A stretch of 12,533 nucleotides of DNA from contig CANIFK010000067.1 of assembly GCA_947466555.1 (NCBI GenBank), positions 1 to 12,533 on the forward strand, written 5' to 3'. The DNA comes from Acidobacteriota bacterium. Lineage in GTDB: Bacteria; Acidobacteriota; Terriglobia; Bryobacterales; Bryobacteraceae. The notes under the pieces are model-generated. The model saw only the letters and a program-made list of their open reading frames with translations. It was not told the origin of the DNA and made no database searches. Made by a program: the position numbers and the translations under genes. Below are positions 5,314 through 12,533 of the stretch, piece by piece; positions within the stretch are counted from its first letter, which is position 1; the number at the start of each line of letters is the position of its first letter.

Positions 5314-6780
5314 ATGACGATCCACGAACTTCTCGACGGAGCCGGCCTCGTCCAAGCCGCCTCTCCGGACACGCTCCATCTTCCCGTGAGCGGCCTGGCC
5401 TATGACTCGCGCCAGGTCGCGCCCGGTTATCTCTTCTTTGCCTTCGCTGGAAGCAAAGTCGATGGCGGCCGCTTCGCCAACGACGCGCTCGCCCGGGGTG
5501 CCTGCGCCGTGGTCTACGAGACCGCGCCCGACACTCCGCCCGCGCATCCCCACGTCGTTGTCGCCCACGGCCGCCACGCCCTCGCCCAAGCCGCCAAGCG
5601 CTTCTACAACAAGCCCGACGAAAGCATCGAAATCATCGCCTTCACCGGCACCAACGGCAAGTCCACCGGCACCATGCTCGCCGATGGCATCCTCCAACAC
5701 ACCGGCCACAAAACGTCGCTCATAAACACCATCGGCTATCACATCGGCGGCGCCCCGCGCCCGGCCGTCAACACCACCCCGGAATCGCTCGACGTCTATA
5801 AAATCGCCGCCGAAACCCGCGACCTCGGCGGCAAATATCTCTCCATGGAGATCTCCTCCCACGCCCTCGCCCTCGGCCGCGTGGAATACCTCAAAGTCGC
5901 CGCCGCCGTCTTCACCAACCTCACCCGCGACCACCTCGATTTCCACCTGACAATGGAAGCCTACGGCGCCGCCAAGGCCCGCCTCTTCGGCCCCGATTTC
6001 GCCCCCGCCAGCGCCATCCTCAACGCCGACGAACCCTTCTCCACCGAAATCAAAGTCGCCCCCCAATCCCGCCGTCTCACCTACGGCCTCGCCGCCGGTG
6101 CCGATTACCGCGCTACCGACATCCATTCCACCTTCGCCGGCCTCCGCTTCACCATCCCCGGCCACGCTAAAATCCGCTCCCGCCTCGTCGGCGATATCAA
6201 CGTCTACAACATCCTCGCCGCCTCCGCCGCCTGCCACTCGCTCGGCCTAACGTGGGACGAAATCACCGCCGGCATCGAAGCCTTCCCCGGCGTCCCCGGG
6301 CGCTTTGAACGCGTCGAAGCCGGCCAGGATTTCCTCGTCGTCGTCGACTACGCCCATACCGACGCCGCCATCACCAACGTCATCCGCGTCGCACGCCAGC
6401 TCCTCAACGGCAAGGGCCGCGTGATCACCTTGTTCGGCTGCGGTGGCGATCGCGACCGCGCCAAACGCCCCCTCATGGGCGTCGCCGCCGCCAAGGATTC
6501 CGACGCCGTTTTCCTCACCTCCGATAACCCCCGCAGCGAAGACCCCTTCGCCATCATCAACGATGCCGTCGTCGGCGCCCGCCGCTTCGACACGCCCCTC
6601 ACCGTCGAACCCGATCGCGAAAAGGCTATCCACGCCGCCATCGCCTCCGCCCGCCCCGGCGACGTCGTCCTGCTCACCGGCAAAGGCCACGAAGACTACC
6701 AGATCATCGGCGACAAAAAGATCCACTTCAGCGACAGAGAAGTAGCAATCAAGGCCATCCAAGCCCGAGGCCACAAATGA
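5314..6780 (+). CDS. murE: UDP-MurNAc-L-Ala-D-Glu:meso-diaminopimelate ligase
   Basis: Cytosolic ATP-dependent ligase adding the third residue of the peptidoglycan stem peptide. The 488-residue product has the three Mur-ligase domains. The P-loop GTNGKS is at residues 112-117, TRDHLDFH and the following AKARLF (site of the carbamylated Lys) are in the central domain, and the C-terminal domain carries DNPRSE from residue 404. DNPR is the recognised m-DAP specificity motif (Lys-adding enzymes differ there), so this organism should make DAP-type peptidoglycan. I prefer the ATG at 5314, 6 nt after the ftsI stop, giving MTIHELLDGAG. The in-frame GTG at 5308 directly abuts the stop and would add two residues. 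The only ribosome-binding-like sequence, AGGTG (5306-5310), is poorly spaced, so re-initiation from ftsI is likely. It overlaps murF by ATGA. Confidence 0.96.
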   Translation: MTIHELLDGAGLVQAASPDTLHLPVSGLAYDSRQVAPGYLFFAFAGSKVDGGRFANDALARGACAVVYETAPDTPPAHPHVVVAHGRHALAQAAKRFYNKPDESIEIIAFTGTNGKSTGTMLADGILQHTGHKTSLINTIGYHIGGAPRPAVNTTPESLDVYKIAAETRDLGGKYLSMEISSHALALGRVEYLKVAAAVFTNLTRDHLDFHLTMEAYGAAKARLFGPDFAPASAILNADEPFSTEIKVAPQSRRLTYGLAAGADYRATDIHSTFAGLRFTIPGHAKIRSRLVGDINVYNILAASAACHSLGLTWDEITAGIEAFPGVPGRFERVEAGQDFLVVVDYAHTDAAITNVIRVARQLLNGKGRVITLFGCGGDRDRAKRPLMGVAAAKDSDAVFLTSDNPRSEDPFAIINDAVVGARRFDTPLTVEPDREKAIHAAIASARPGDVVLLTGKGHEDYQIIGDKKIHFSDREVAIKAIQARGHK

Positions 6781-8108
6781 TCCTCACCGTCAACGAAATC
6801 GCGGAATTCGTGGGCGCCGCAAACCCCAACGACGCGCGCCCCATCGGCCAGTGGAGCATCGACACGCGCACCCTCCCGGCCGGCGCCCTCTACATCGCTC
6901 TGAGAGGCGATACCCACGACGGCCACAACTTCCTCGAAGCCGCCGCCCAACGGGGCGCCACCGCGGCTCTAGTCGACGACCGCAACTGGCCCGAAACACC
7001 CGGCCTACGCCTCATCCGCGTCGCCGATACCCTCGCCGCCCTCCAGCAACTCGCTGCCCGCGCCCGCCGCAAAATCACCTACCCCCTCGTCGCCATCACC
7101 GGCAGCGCCGGCAAGACCACTACCAAGGAAACCGTCGCCGCCCTCACCGGCGCCGCCCGCAACGAAGGCAATCTCAACAACCACATCGGCCTGCCTCTCT
7201 CCCTTCTCCGCTTGAACGCCCACGCCCAATGCGCCGTGCTCGAAATGGGCATGAACCACGCGGACGAAATCCGCTTCCTCGCCGATATCGCCCGCCCCAA
7301 CATCGGCCTCGTCACCAACGTCGGCACCGCGCACATTGAAAACTTCTCCGGCATCGAAGGCATCGCCCTCGCCAAGCGCGAACTCATCGAAGAGCTCGGC
7401 CCCAATGGCGTTGCCGTCCTCAACTACGACGACCCGCGCGTCCGCGCCTTCGCCGAAATTCACCCCGGCCGAATCGTCAATTACGGCATCGAACAGGGCG
7501 CCGACGTCCGCGCCGAAAACGTCCAAATCACCGCTACCGGCTCCACCTTCCATATCCACGGCACGCCCTTTGAAATCCAGCTACCCGGAAAACATGGCGT
7601 GTCCAATGTAACGGCAGCCGTCGCTGTTGGATCTATTCTCGGTATTCCTCTCAGCTCCATGGCCGAAGCCGCCCGCTCGCTCCAAAGTGGCAAAATGCGC
7701 GGCGAACGCCTCACCCACAACGGCATCACCATCTTGAACGACTGCTACAACAGCAACCCCGAAGCGGCCAAAGCCATGCTCGACACGCTGGCCGCCATGC
7801 CCGGCTCCCGCAGAATCGCCGTCCTCGGCGAAATGCTCGAACTCGGCGTCTGGGCCGAAAAGATGCACGCCGAAGTGGGCGCCCACGCCGCAGCCATCGG
7901 CATCGACGTGGTTGTCGCCATTCGCGGCGCCGCCCGCCACCTGGCCCAAGCGGCCGAAAAGGCCGGCGTCGAAACCCATTTCTTCGAGGAGCCCGCCAGC
8001 GCCGGCGACGCCCTCCGCACCATCGCCCGACAAGGCGACGTAGTGCTTTGCAAGGGCTCGCGCGGCACGCGCGTCGAAAAAGCTCTGGAAAGGTTCATGG
8101 CCAACTAA
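6777..8108 (+). CDS. murF: UDP-MurNAc-tripeptide:D-Ala-D-Ala ligase
   Basis: Cytosolic ligase that completes UDP-MurNAc-pentapeptide by adding D-Ala-D-Ala with ATP. The 443-residue product matches the family length (E. coli 452). It shows the MurF-type P-loop GSAGKTTTKE (G109, K113), the EMGMNHADEI segment, NVGTAHIENF followed by AKRELIEEL, and NDCYNSNP at 321-328 leading into the C-terminal domain with KGSRG near the end. The GKTTTKE form and the YNSNP motif separate it from MurC, MurD and MurE. The ATG lies inside the murE stop (ATGA, 6777-6780) and its own stop overlaps the mraY start (TAATG, 8106-8110), so both junctions are probably translationally coupled. No ligase for D-Ala-D-Ala (ddl) is seen in this window. 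Confidence 0.96.
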   Translation: MILTVNEIAEFVGAANPNDARPIGQWSIDTRTLPAGALYIALRGDTHDGHNFLEAAAQRGATAALVDDRNWPETPGLRLIRVADTLAALQQLAARARRKITYPLVAITGSAGKTTTKETVAALTGAARNEGNLNNHIGLPLSLLRLNAHAQCAVLEMGMNHADEIRFLADIARPNIGLVTNVGTAHIENFSGIEGIALAKRELIEELGPNGVAVLNYDDPRVRAFAEIHPGRIVNYGIEQGADVRAENVQITATGSTFHIHGTPFEIQLPGKHGVSNVTAAVAVGSILGIPLSSMAEAARSLQSGKMRGERLTHNGITILNDCYNSNPEAAKAMLDTLAAMPGSRRIAVLGEMLELGVWAEKMHAEVGAHAAAIGIDVVVAIRGAARHLAQAAEKAGVETHFFEEPASAGDALRTIARQGDVVLCKGSRGTRVEKALERFMAN

Positions 8109-9238
8109 TGCTCTATTGGCTACTGTTTGAAAAGCTGTTCCCTCACTTCGGCCCGGCCCGTCTGTTCGGCTACGTCACGTTCCGCACCGCCTTCGCCAGC
8201 CTCTCGGCCCTGTTCATCTCCATCTGGCTCGGCCCCCTGCTCATCCGCAAACTCCGCGAATTCCAAATCGGCCAGCACATCCGCGAAGAGGTCACTAACC
8301 ACCAGAAAAAAGCCGGCACCCCCACCATGGGCGGCCTGCTCATCGTCATCGCCATCGTCGTGCCCACACTGCTCTGGGCCAACCTCACCAACCCCTACAT
8401 CTGGATCGCCCTCTTCGGCCTCCTCTCCTTCGGCGCCATCGGCTTCTATGACGACTTCACCAAGGTCAAGAAGATGCGCAACCTCGGCCTCACCGCGCGC
8501 AAGAAGTTCGCCCTCCAGGTCCTCTCCAGCGTCCTAATCGGCATCATGCTGCTCAACCTCCACGCCCGCGGCGGCTACGCCACCAGCATGAACATCCCCT
8601 TCTTCAAATCCTTCAAACCGGACCTCCTGGTGTCGGACTGGCTCAGCAACCCGCTCACCTATCCCTTCGCCATCGTCTTCTTCTTTCTCTTCCTGGTCAT
8701 CGTCCTCGCCGGCTCCTCCAACGCCGTCAACCTGACCGACGGTCTCGACGGCCTCGCCATCGGCCTCATGGTCATCGCCGCCGGCGCCATGACGATCCTC
8801 ACGTACCTAAGCGGCCACCGCGAATTCGCCGTCTATCTCGATCTCGCCCGCCTCCCCGGCGCAAGCGAACTCACCATCTTCTGCGGCGCCATGACGGGCG
8901 CCTCCCTCGGCTTCCTTTGGTACAACGCCCACCCGGCCGAAGTGTTCATGGGCGACGTCGGCGCGCTCGGCCTCGGTGGCGCCATGGGCACCGTCGCCGT
9001 CCTCATCAAACAGGAATCGCTCCTGCTCTTCATTGGCGGCGTCTACGTCATCGAACTCATGAGCGTCGTCCTCCAGGTGGCCAGCTTCAAGCTCCGAAAA
9101 AAACGGATCTTCCGCATGGCCCCCATCCACCATCACTTTGAACTCCTGGGCTGGCACGAAGCCAAAGTCATCACCCGCTTCTGGATCATGGGCCTCATCA
9201 TGGCCCTCTTCGCCCTCACCACTCTGAAACTCCGATGA
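8108..9238 (+). CDS. mraY: Phospho-N-acetylmuramoyl-pentapeptide transferase
   Basis: Integral membrane enzyme moving phospho-MurNAc-pentapeptide from UDP to undecaprenyl phosphate, giving lipid I. The 376-residue protein has many hydrophobic segments, as expected of a ten-helix family. Diagnostic motifs are KKAGTPTMGG, the DD pair D115-D116 (same numbering as E. coli), NLTDGLDGLA from N208, the MGDVGALGLGG loop with D283, and HHHFELLGWHE with H341-H343. The frame is open upstream to 8048 inside murF, but the ATG at 8108 begins MLYWLLFEK, the typical family start, and overlaps the murF stop as TAATG. A GGAAAGG lies about 16 nt upstream, too far for a standard site, so coupling to murF is likely. 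Its stop overlaps murD as ATGA. Confidence 0.97.
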   Translation: MLYWLLFEKLFPHFGPARLFGYVTFRTAFASLSALFISIWLGPLLIRKLREFQIGQHIREEVTNHQKKAGTPTMGGLLIVIAIVVPTLLWANLTNPYIWIALFGLLSFGAIGFYDDFTKVKKMRNLGLTARKKFALQVLSSVLIGIMLLNLHARGGYATSMNIPFFKSFKPDLLVSDWLSNPLTYPFAIVFFFLFLVIVLAGSSNAVNLTDGLDGLAIGLMVIAAGAMTILTYLSGHREFAVYLDLARLPGASELTIFCGAMTGASLGFLWYNAHPAEVFMGDVGALGLGGAMGTVAVLIKQESLLLFIGGVYVIELMSVVLQVASFKLRKKRIFRMAPIHHHFELLGWHEAKVITRFWIMGLIMALFALTTLKLR

Positions 9239-10545
9239 CCGACCATCGCAACAAGAAAACCCTCATCGTCGGCGCGGGCAAATCCGGCCTCGCCGCCGCG
9301 CGCTATCTCCGCGCCCGCGGGGCCGACGTGACCATCTCCGACGCCAAACCCCAGTCCCAAACCGAGTTCCCTCAAACCACCCAAAACGAAACCGATTCCG
9401 ACGGCTTCCCGCTGATCATCCAGTCCCCCGGCGTCCCCCTCGAACTGCCCATCTTCGAACACGCCCGCGCCCGCGGCGCACGCATCATCGGCGAACTCGA
9501 ACTCGCCGCCGAAGAACTCTCCGGCACCATCACCGCCATCACCGGCGCCAACGGCAAAACCACCACCACCGCCCTCATCGGCCACATCTTCCAACACGCC
9601 GGCCGCCACACCCTGGTCGGCGGCAACATCGGCGTCCCCGTCACCGATCTCGTCGAGCCCTCCACCCAGGACTCCAACGTCGTCCTTGAACTATCCAGCT
9701 TCCAACTCGAAACCATCGAGACCTTCAAAGCCCACACCTCACTCGTCCTCAACATCACCCCGGACCACCTCGATCGCCACCACACCATGGCGCGCTACAT
9801 CGATGCCAAGGCCCGGCTCGTCGAAACCCAAACGGCCGACGGCTTCACCGTCCTCAACGCCGCCGAACCCAACGCCCGCGCCCTCGCCACCCGCACAAAA
9901 GCCAAAGTGATCTGGTTCAACACCACCACCCTGGCCGAAAACGCGGTAGCCAGCTACGATCACCAGATCTGGCTCGGCCTCGCCCCCCTCATGCCTGAAA
10001 GCGACATCCCCCTCCCCGGCCGCCACAACGTCGAAAACGTCATGGCCGCCGCGGCCGCCGCCTGGCTCGCCGGCATCGCCCCCGCCACCATCGCGGAGGC
10101 CGTGAAATCCTTCCCCGGCGTCGAACACCGCATCGAATTCGTCCGCGAACTCGATGGCGTCCGCTACTACAACGACTCCAAGGCCACCAACGTCGACGCC
10201 GCCGAAAAAGCCATCGACGCCTTCCACGGCAACCTCTGGATCATCCTCGGCGGTAAGGACAAATACTCCGACTACCGCCCCCTCGCCGCCCGCCTCAAGC
10301 CCAAAGCCAAAGGCATTCTCCTCATCGGCGCCGCCGCACCCATCATCCGCCAGCATCTTTCCGAAGCGGACCCTTCCCTGCCCCTTACCGATTGCGATAC
10401 CCTCGAAGTGGCTATTCGCACGGCACGCCCCCTCCAGGCGCGCGGGGACATCGTCTTGTTATCTCCAGCCTGCGCCAGCTTTGACCAATATCAAAGCTAC
10501 GAACATCGCGGGCGATCGTTCAAAACCCTGGTAAATAGCCTGTAA
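9235..10545 (+). CDS. murD: UDP-MurNAc-L-Ala:D-glutamate ligase
   Basis: Cytosolic ATP-dependent ligase adding D-Glu to UDP-MurNAc-L-Ala, the step before MurE. The 436-residue product matches E. coli MurD (438). The N-terminal Rossmann-like domain has GAGKSGLAAARYL. The P-loop GANGKTTTT spans residues 104-112 (K108). ELSSFQLE, TPDHLDRH, NDSKATN (313-319), GGKDK and LSPACASFDQY complete the set, the last two being typical of MurD. The ATG lies within the mraY stop (ATGA, 9235-9238). The last 100 bp of the gene depart from the C-ending codon style and contain a perfect 8-bp inverted repeat (10477-10498). A 17-nt gap with its own ribosome binding site separates it from ftsW. Confidence 0.96.
   Translation: MTDHRNKKTLIVGAGKSGLAAARYLRARGADVTISDAKPQSQTEFPQTTQNETDSDGFPLIIQSPGVPLELPIFEHARARGARIIGELELAAEELSGTITAITGANGKTTTTALIGHIFQHAGRHTLVGGNIGVPVTDLVEPSTQDSNVVLELSSFQLETIETFKAHTSLVLNITPDHLDRHHTMARYIDAKARLVETQTADGFTVLNAAEPNARALATRTKAKVIWFNTTTLAENAVASYDHQIWLGLAPLMPESDIPLPGRHNVENVMAAAAAAWLAGIAPATIAEAVKSFPGVEHRIEFVRELDGVRYYNDSKATNVDAAEKAIDAFHGNLWIILGGKDKYSDYRPLAARLKPKAKGILLIGAAAPIIRQHLSEADPSLPLTDCDTLEVAIRTARPLQARGDIVLLSPACASFDQYQSYEHRGRSFKTLVNSL
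10477..10498. repeat. Perfect 8-bp inverted repeat near the 3' end of murD
   Basis: AGCTTTGA (10477-10484) and TCAAAGCT (10491-10498) are exact reverse complements around a 6-nt spacer. The site lies in the codons for the conserved SFDQYQS segment, about 65 bp before ftsW. It overlaps TTGACC (10481-10486), a 5-of-6 match to a -35 hexamer, but no convincing -10 follows at 16-18 nt. One or two such dyads are expected by chance in a window of this size, so function is doubtful. Confidence 0.35.
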
Positions 10546-10562
10546 CTGCACGGAGTAAGTAA

Positions 10563-11705
10563 ATGTCGAAACGCGTAACAATGGACTGGACATTGTTCTT
10601 CACGGTCGCCGCCATGGTCGCCGTAGGATTGATCATGATTTACTCGGCCTCCTCCATCACGGCGGAGTCCCGGTACGGCAAACACCCCCTCTACTTCATC
10701 GGCATGCAGCTCGGCTGGGCCGTCGTCGGCTTCGGCGCCCTCATGCTCATGCGCCGCTTTGACTATCGCAAACTCCGCCGCCCCGAATGGGCCTTCGGCC
10801 CCATGGCCATCGTCCTCTTCCTCCTCCCCGTCGCCTATTTTGTCGATCCTAAACACCGCTGGATCCCCCTCGGCATCGGCAACATCCAGCCCTCGGAACT
10901 CGCCAAACCCGCCATGGTCATCTTCCTCGCCTACTTCCTCACCTGGCGCCACGCGGCCATCAACGACACCAAATTCACCCTCCGCCCCGCCGCCGCCGTC
11001 CTCGGCGTGCTCTTCCTACTGGTCGCCATCGCCGATCTCGGCACCGCCGTCGTCCTCGCCGTCACCGCCGTCACCATGTTCTTCATCGCCGGCCTCGACC
11101 GCCGCTTCCTCATCACCGCCGGCTCCCTCGCCATCGTCTGCATGTCCGTCGCCATCGTCTCCAAGCCCTACCGCTTCCGCCGCGTCATCGAGATGTTCGA
11201 CCCGACGTACGAAAAGGTCGACAAGTACGACGCCACCGGCAAAATCAAACCCTACATCCTCAGCTCCGCCTCCGTCAGCGACACCGGCTACCAGGCCCGC
11301 CAGGCCAAAATCGCCCACGGCTCCGGCGGCATCTTCGGTCTCGGCCTCATGCACGGCCGCCAAAAACACTTCTACCTCCCCGAATCCCACACGGATTTTA
11401 TCTACGCTGTGATCGGTGAGGAACTCGGCCTATGGGGCACATCCGCCATCTTGTTCGGCTACTTCATCATCATCTGGCGAGGCATACGTATCTTCCTCCT
11501 CGCCCCCGATGACTATGGCCGCATGCTCGCCTTGGGCCTCACCGTCGCCCTCGGTTTCCAAGCCCTCTTCAACATCACCGTCGTCCTCGGCCTCGGCCCC
11601 ACCAAGGGCATCCCACTCCCCATGATCAGCTACGGCGGCAGCGCCCTGATGACCACTCTCGCCTCCCTCGGCATCCTGCTCAACGTCAGCGAAAACGTCG
11701 GCTAA
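10563..11705 (+). CDS. ftsW: Septal peptidoglycan glycosyltransferase FtsW (SEDS family)
   Basis: Polytopic membrane polymerase that joins lipid II into glycan strands at the septum, working with FtsI. The 380-residue protein is hydrophobic throughout, with MIYSASS near the start, IQPSELAKPA, DLGTAVVL, PESHTDFIYAVIGEELG and IPLPMISYGGS (ISYGGS at 355-360). D278 in HTDF is the position matching the catalytic Asp established for SEDS glycosyltransferases. The usual Pro before DLGT is absent here (AIADLGT), a mild deviation. FtsW rather than RodA is favoured by the place between murD and murG. The ATG at 10563 has GGAG (10552-10555) at 7 nt. The stop lies 3 nt before murG. Confidence 0.95.
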   Translation: MSKRVTMDWTLFFTVAAMVAVGLIMIYSASSITAESRYGKHPLYFIGMQLGWAVVGFGALMLMRRFDYRKLRRPEWAFGPMAIVLFLLPVAYFVDPKHRWIPLGIGNIQPSELAKPAMVIFLAYFLTWRHAAINDTKFTLRPAAAVLGVLFLLVAIADLGTAVVLAVTAVTMFFIAGLDRRFLITAGSLAIVCMSVAIVSKPYRFRRVIEMFDPTYEKVDKYDATGKIKPYILSSASVSDTGYQARQAKIAHGSGGIFGLGLMHGRQKHFYLPESHTDFIYAVIGEELGLWGTSAILFGYFIIIWRGIRIFLLAPDDYGRMLALGLTVALGFQALFNITVVLGLGPTKGIPLPMISYGGSALMTTLASLGILLNVSENVG

Positions 11706-11708
11706 CGA

Positions 11709-12533
11709 ATGACCCAGCGAGCCTTCATCATGGCCGGCGGCGGCACCGGGGGACACGTCATCCCCGGCATCGCCGTCGCGCGTGAACTCGCCGCCCGCGG
11801 CCACAAACCCATCTTCATCGGCACCCGCGACGGCATGGAGTCCCGCCTCGTCCCCGCCGCCGGCTTCCCCATCGAATGGATCGAAATCGGCGGCCTCAAA
11901 GGGCTCAGCCTCGTCCGCCGCGCCAAAACCGTCATCGAACTCCCCTCCTCCGTCTGGGCCGCCCGCCATATCCTCAAGGCCCACAACGCCGCCGGCGTCT
12001 TCTCCATGGGTGGCTACGCCGCCGCCCCCGTCGTCCTCGCCGCCGCCCTCTCCGGCACCCCCGTCGTCCTCATGGAACCCAACGCCATGCCCGGCATGAC
12101 CAATCGCCGCATGGCCCGCTTCGCCCGCCGCGCCCTCGTCAGTTTCAACGAAGCCGTCCCCTTCTTCCCCGCCGGCCGCGTCGAAGTCACCGGCCTCCCC
12201 GTCCGCCCCGAATTCTTCGATATCCCCGAAAAGCCACGCGCCACCCCGCCCATCATCCTCGTCACCGGCGGCAGTCGAGGCTCCCGCACGCTCAACTACG
12301 CCACCCGCGACCTCCCTTCCCTCGACGCCACAATCATCCTCCAATCTGGCCGCGACATGCACGACGAAATGCGCAAGTCCATCAAGAACCCCGCCGTCGA
12401 AGTCCGCCCCTTCTTGGACGACATGCCCCAGGCTTTTGCCGACGCCGACTTGATCGTCTGCCGCTCCGGCGCCGGCACCGTCAGCGAACTCGCCGCCTCC
12501 GGCAAACCCTCAATCCTCATCCCCTACCCCTTC
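11709..12533 (+). CDS. murG: MurG, UDP-GlcNAc transferase to lipid I (cut by the window edge)
   Basis: Peripheral membrane enzyme on the cytosolic face that converts lipid I to lipid II using UDP-GlcNAc. The frame is open from ATG 11709 to the last base (275 codons, no stop), so roughly the last quarter of a normal 350-360-residue protein is outside. The N-terminal glycine-rich loop AGGGTGGHVIPG is at residues 9-20, MGGYAAAP follows in the first domain, the linker has VTGLPVR, and the C-terminal nucleotide-binding domain has VTGGSRGSRTLN and CRSGAGTVSEL from C251. E123-P124-N125 replaces the commoner EQN. The start is 3 nt after the ftsW stop with no clear ribosome binding site, so coupling is probable. 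Codon use is extreme: of 21 Leu codons, 19 are CTC and none CTG. Confidence 0.95.
   Translation, partial: MTQRAFIMAGGGTGGHVIPGIAVARELAARGHKPIFIGTRDGMESRLVPAAGFPIEWIEIGGLKGLSLVRRAKTVIELPSSVWAARHILKAHNAAGVFSMGGYAAAPVVLAAALSGTPVVLMEPNAMPGMTNRRMARFARRALVSFNEAVPFFPAGRVEVTGLPVRPEFFDIPEKPRATPPIILVTGGSRGSRTLNYATRDLPSLDATIILQSGRDMHDEMRKSIKNPAVEVRPFLDDMPQAFADADLIVCRSGAGTVSELAASGKPSILIPYPF

Noticed and set aside
3319..6237. A 972-codon open frame on the minus strand opposite ftsI and murE
   Set aside because: It is a shadow. C-ending codons on the plus strand remove minus-strand stops, and the product is a Gly/Asp/Val-rich low-complexity string with no domain, lying over two genes with full catalytic motifs.
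8048..8107. Upstream start for mraY inside murF
   Set aside because: The added 20 residues are charged and overlap the murF C-terminus. The ATG at 8108 gives the typical MraY start and a TAATG junction.
11430..12362. A 310-codon minus-strand frame opposite ftsW and murG
   Set aside because: Same cause: Gly/Asp/Glu-rich composition, no family motif, and it lies across two well-supported genes.
1..12533. CRISPR arrays, tRNA or rRNA genes, insertion sequences, defence systems
   Set aside because: No regularly spaced repeats, no cloverleaf or conserved rRNA segments, and no transposase, nuclease or toxin motifs were seen. Apart from the left edge, the window is occupied by housekeeping genes and short intergenic regions.

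Overview
The window holds the front part of a division and cell wall (dcw) cluster from a high-GC bacterium, plus a small divergent gene pair. MurE carries the DNPR motif of meso-diaminopimelate ligases, which implies DAP-type peptidoglycan. The FtsI-type transpeptidase ends in a PASTA domain, FtsL has a long N-terminal tail, and plus-strand genes strongly prefer C-ending codons. Together these suggest an Acidobacteriota (Solibacter/Bryobacter-like) genome, but that placement is an inference from gene style, not a database result.

Layout. Positions 1-185 hold no recognisable gene. On the minus strand lie acylphosphatase (186-455) and family I inorganic pyrophosphatase (463-1026, likely TTG start). 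A divergent intergenic region (1027-1237) follows, with a candidate ppa promoter, an imperfect tandem repeat, and two AAAGTG[G/T] boxes at 10-bp spacing just before mraZ. On the plus strand, in canonical order, are mraZ, rsmH, ftsL, ftsI (PASTA type), murE, murF, mraY, murD, ftsW and murG. murG runs off the right edge without a stop codon.

The plus-strand genes form one operon. MurE, MurF and MurD add m-DAP, D-Ala-D-Ala and D-Glu during UDP-MurNAc-pentapeptide synthesis. MraY moves the precursor onto the lipid carrier (lipid I) and MurG adds GlcNAc (lipid II). FtsW polymerises the glycan and FtsI cross-links it at the septum, with FtsL as a divisome scaffold. MraZ represses the cluster and RsmH methylates 16S rRNA. 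Most junctions from murE to murG overlap or nearly touch, which suggests translational coupling. The conspicuous exception is a 168-nt gap between ftsL and ftsI holding a perfect 11-bp inverted repeat.

I see no undescribed system, mobile element, CRISPR array or RNA gene. The points most worth following are: (1) rsmH is a compositional and sequence outlier inside an otherwise homogeneous operon; (2) codon third-position skew follows the DNA strand rather than the gene, suggesting the dcw operon is transcribed against replication; (3) there are MraZ-type operator boxes; (4) there is a hairpin between ftsL and ftsI.
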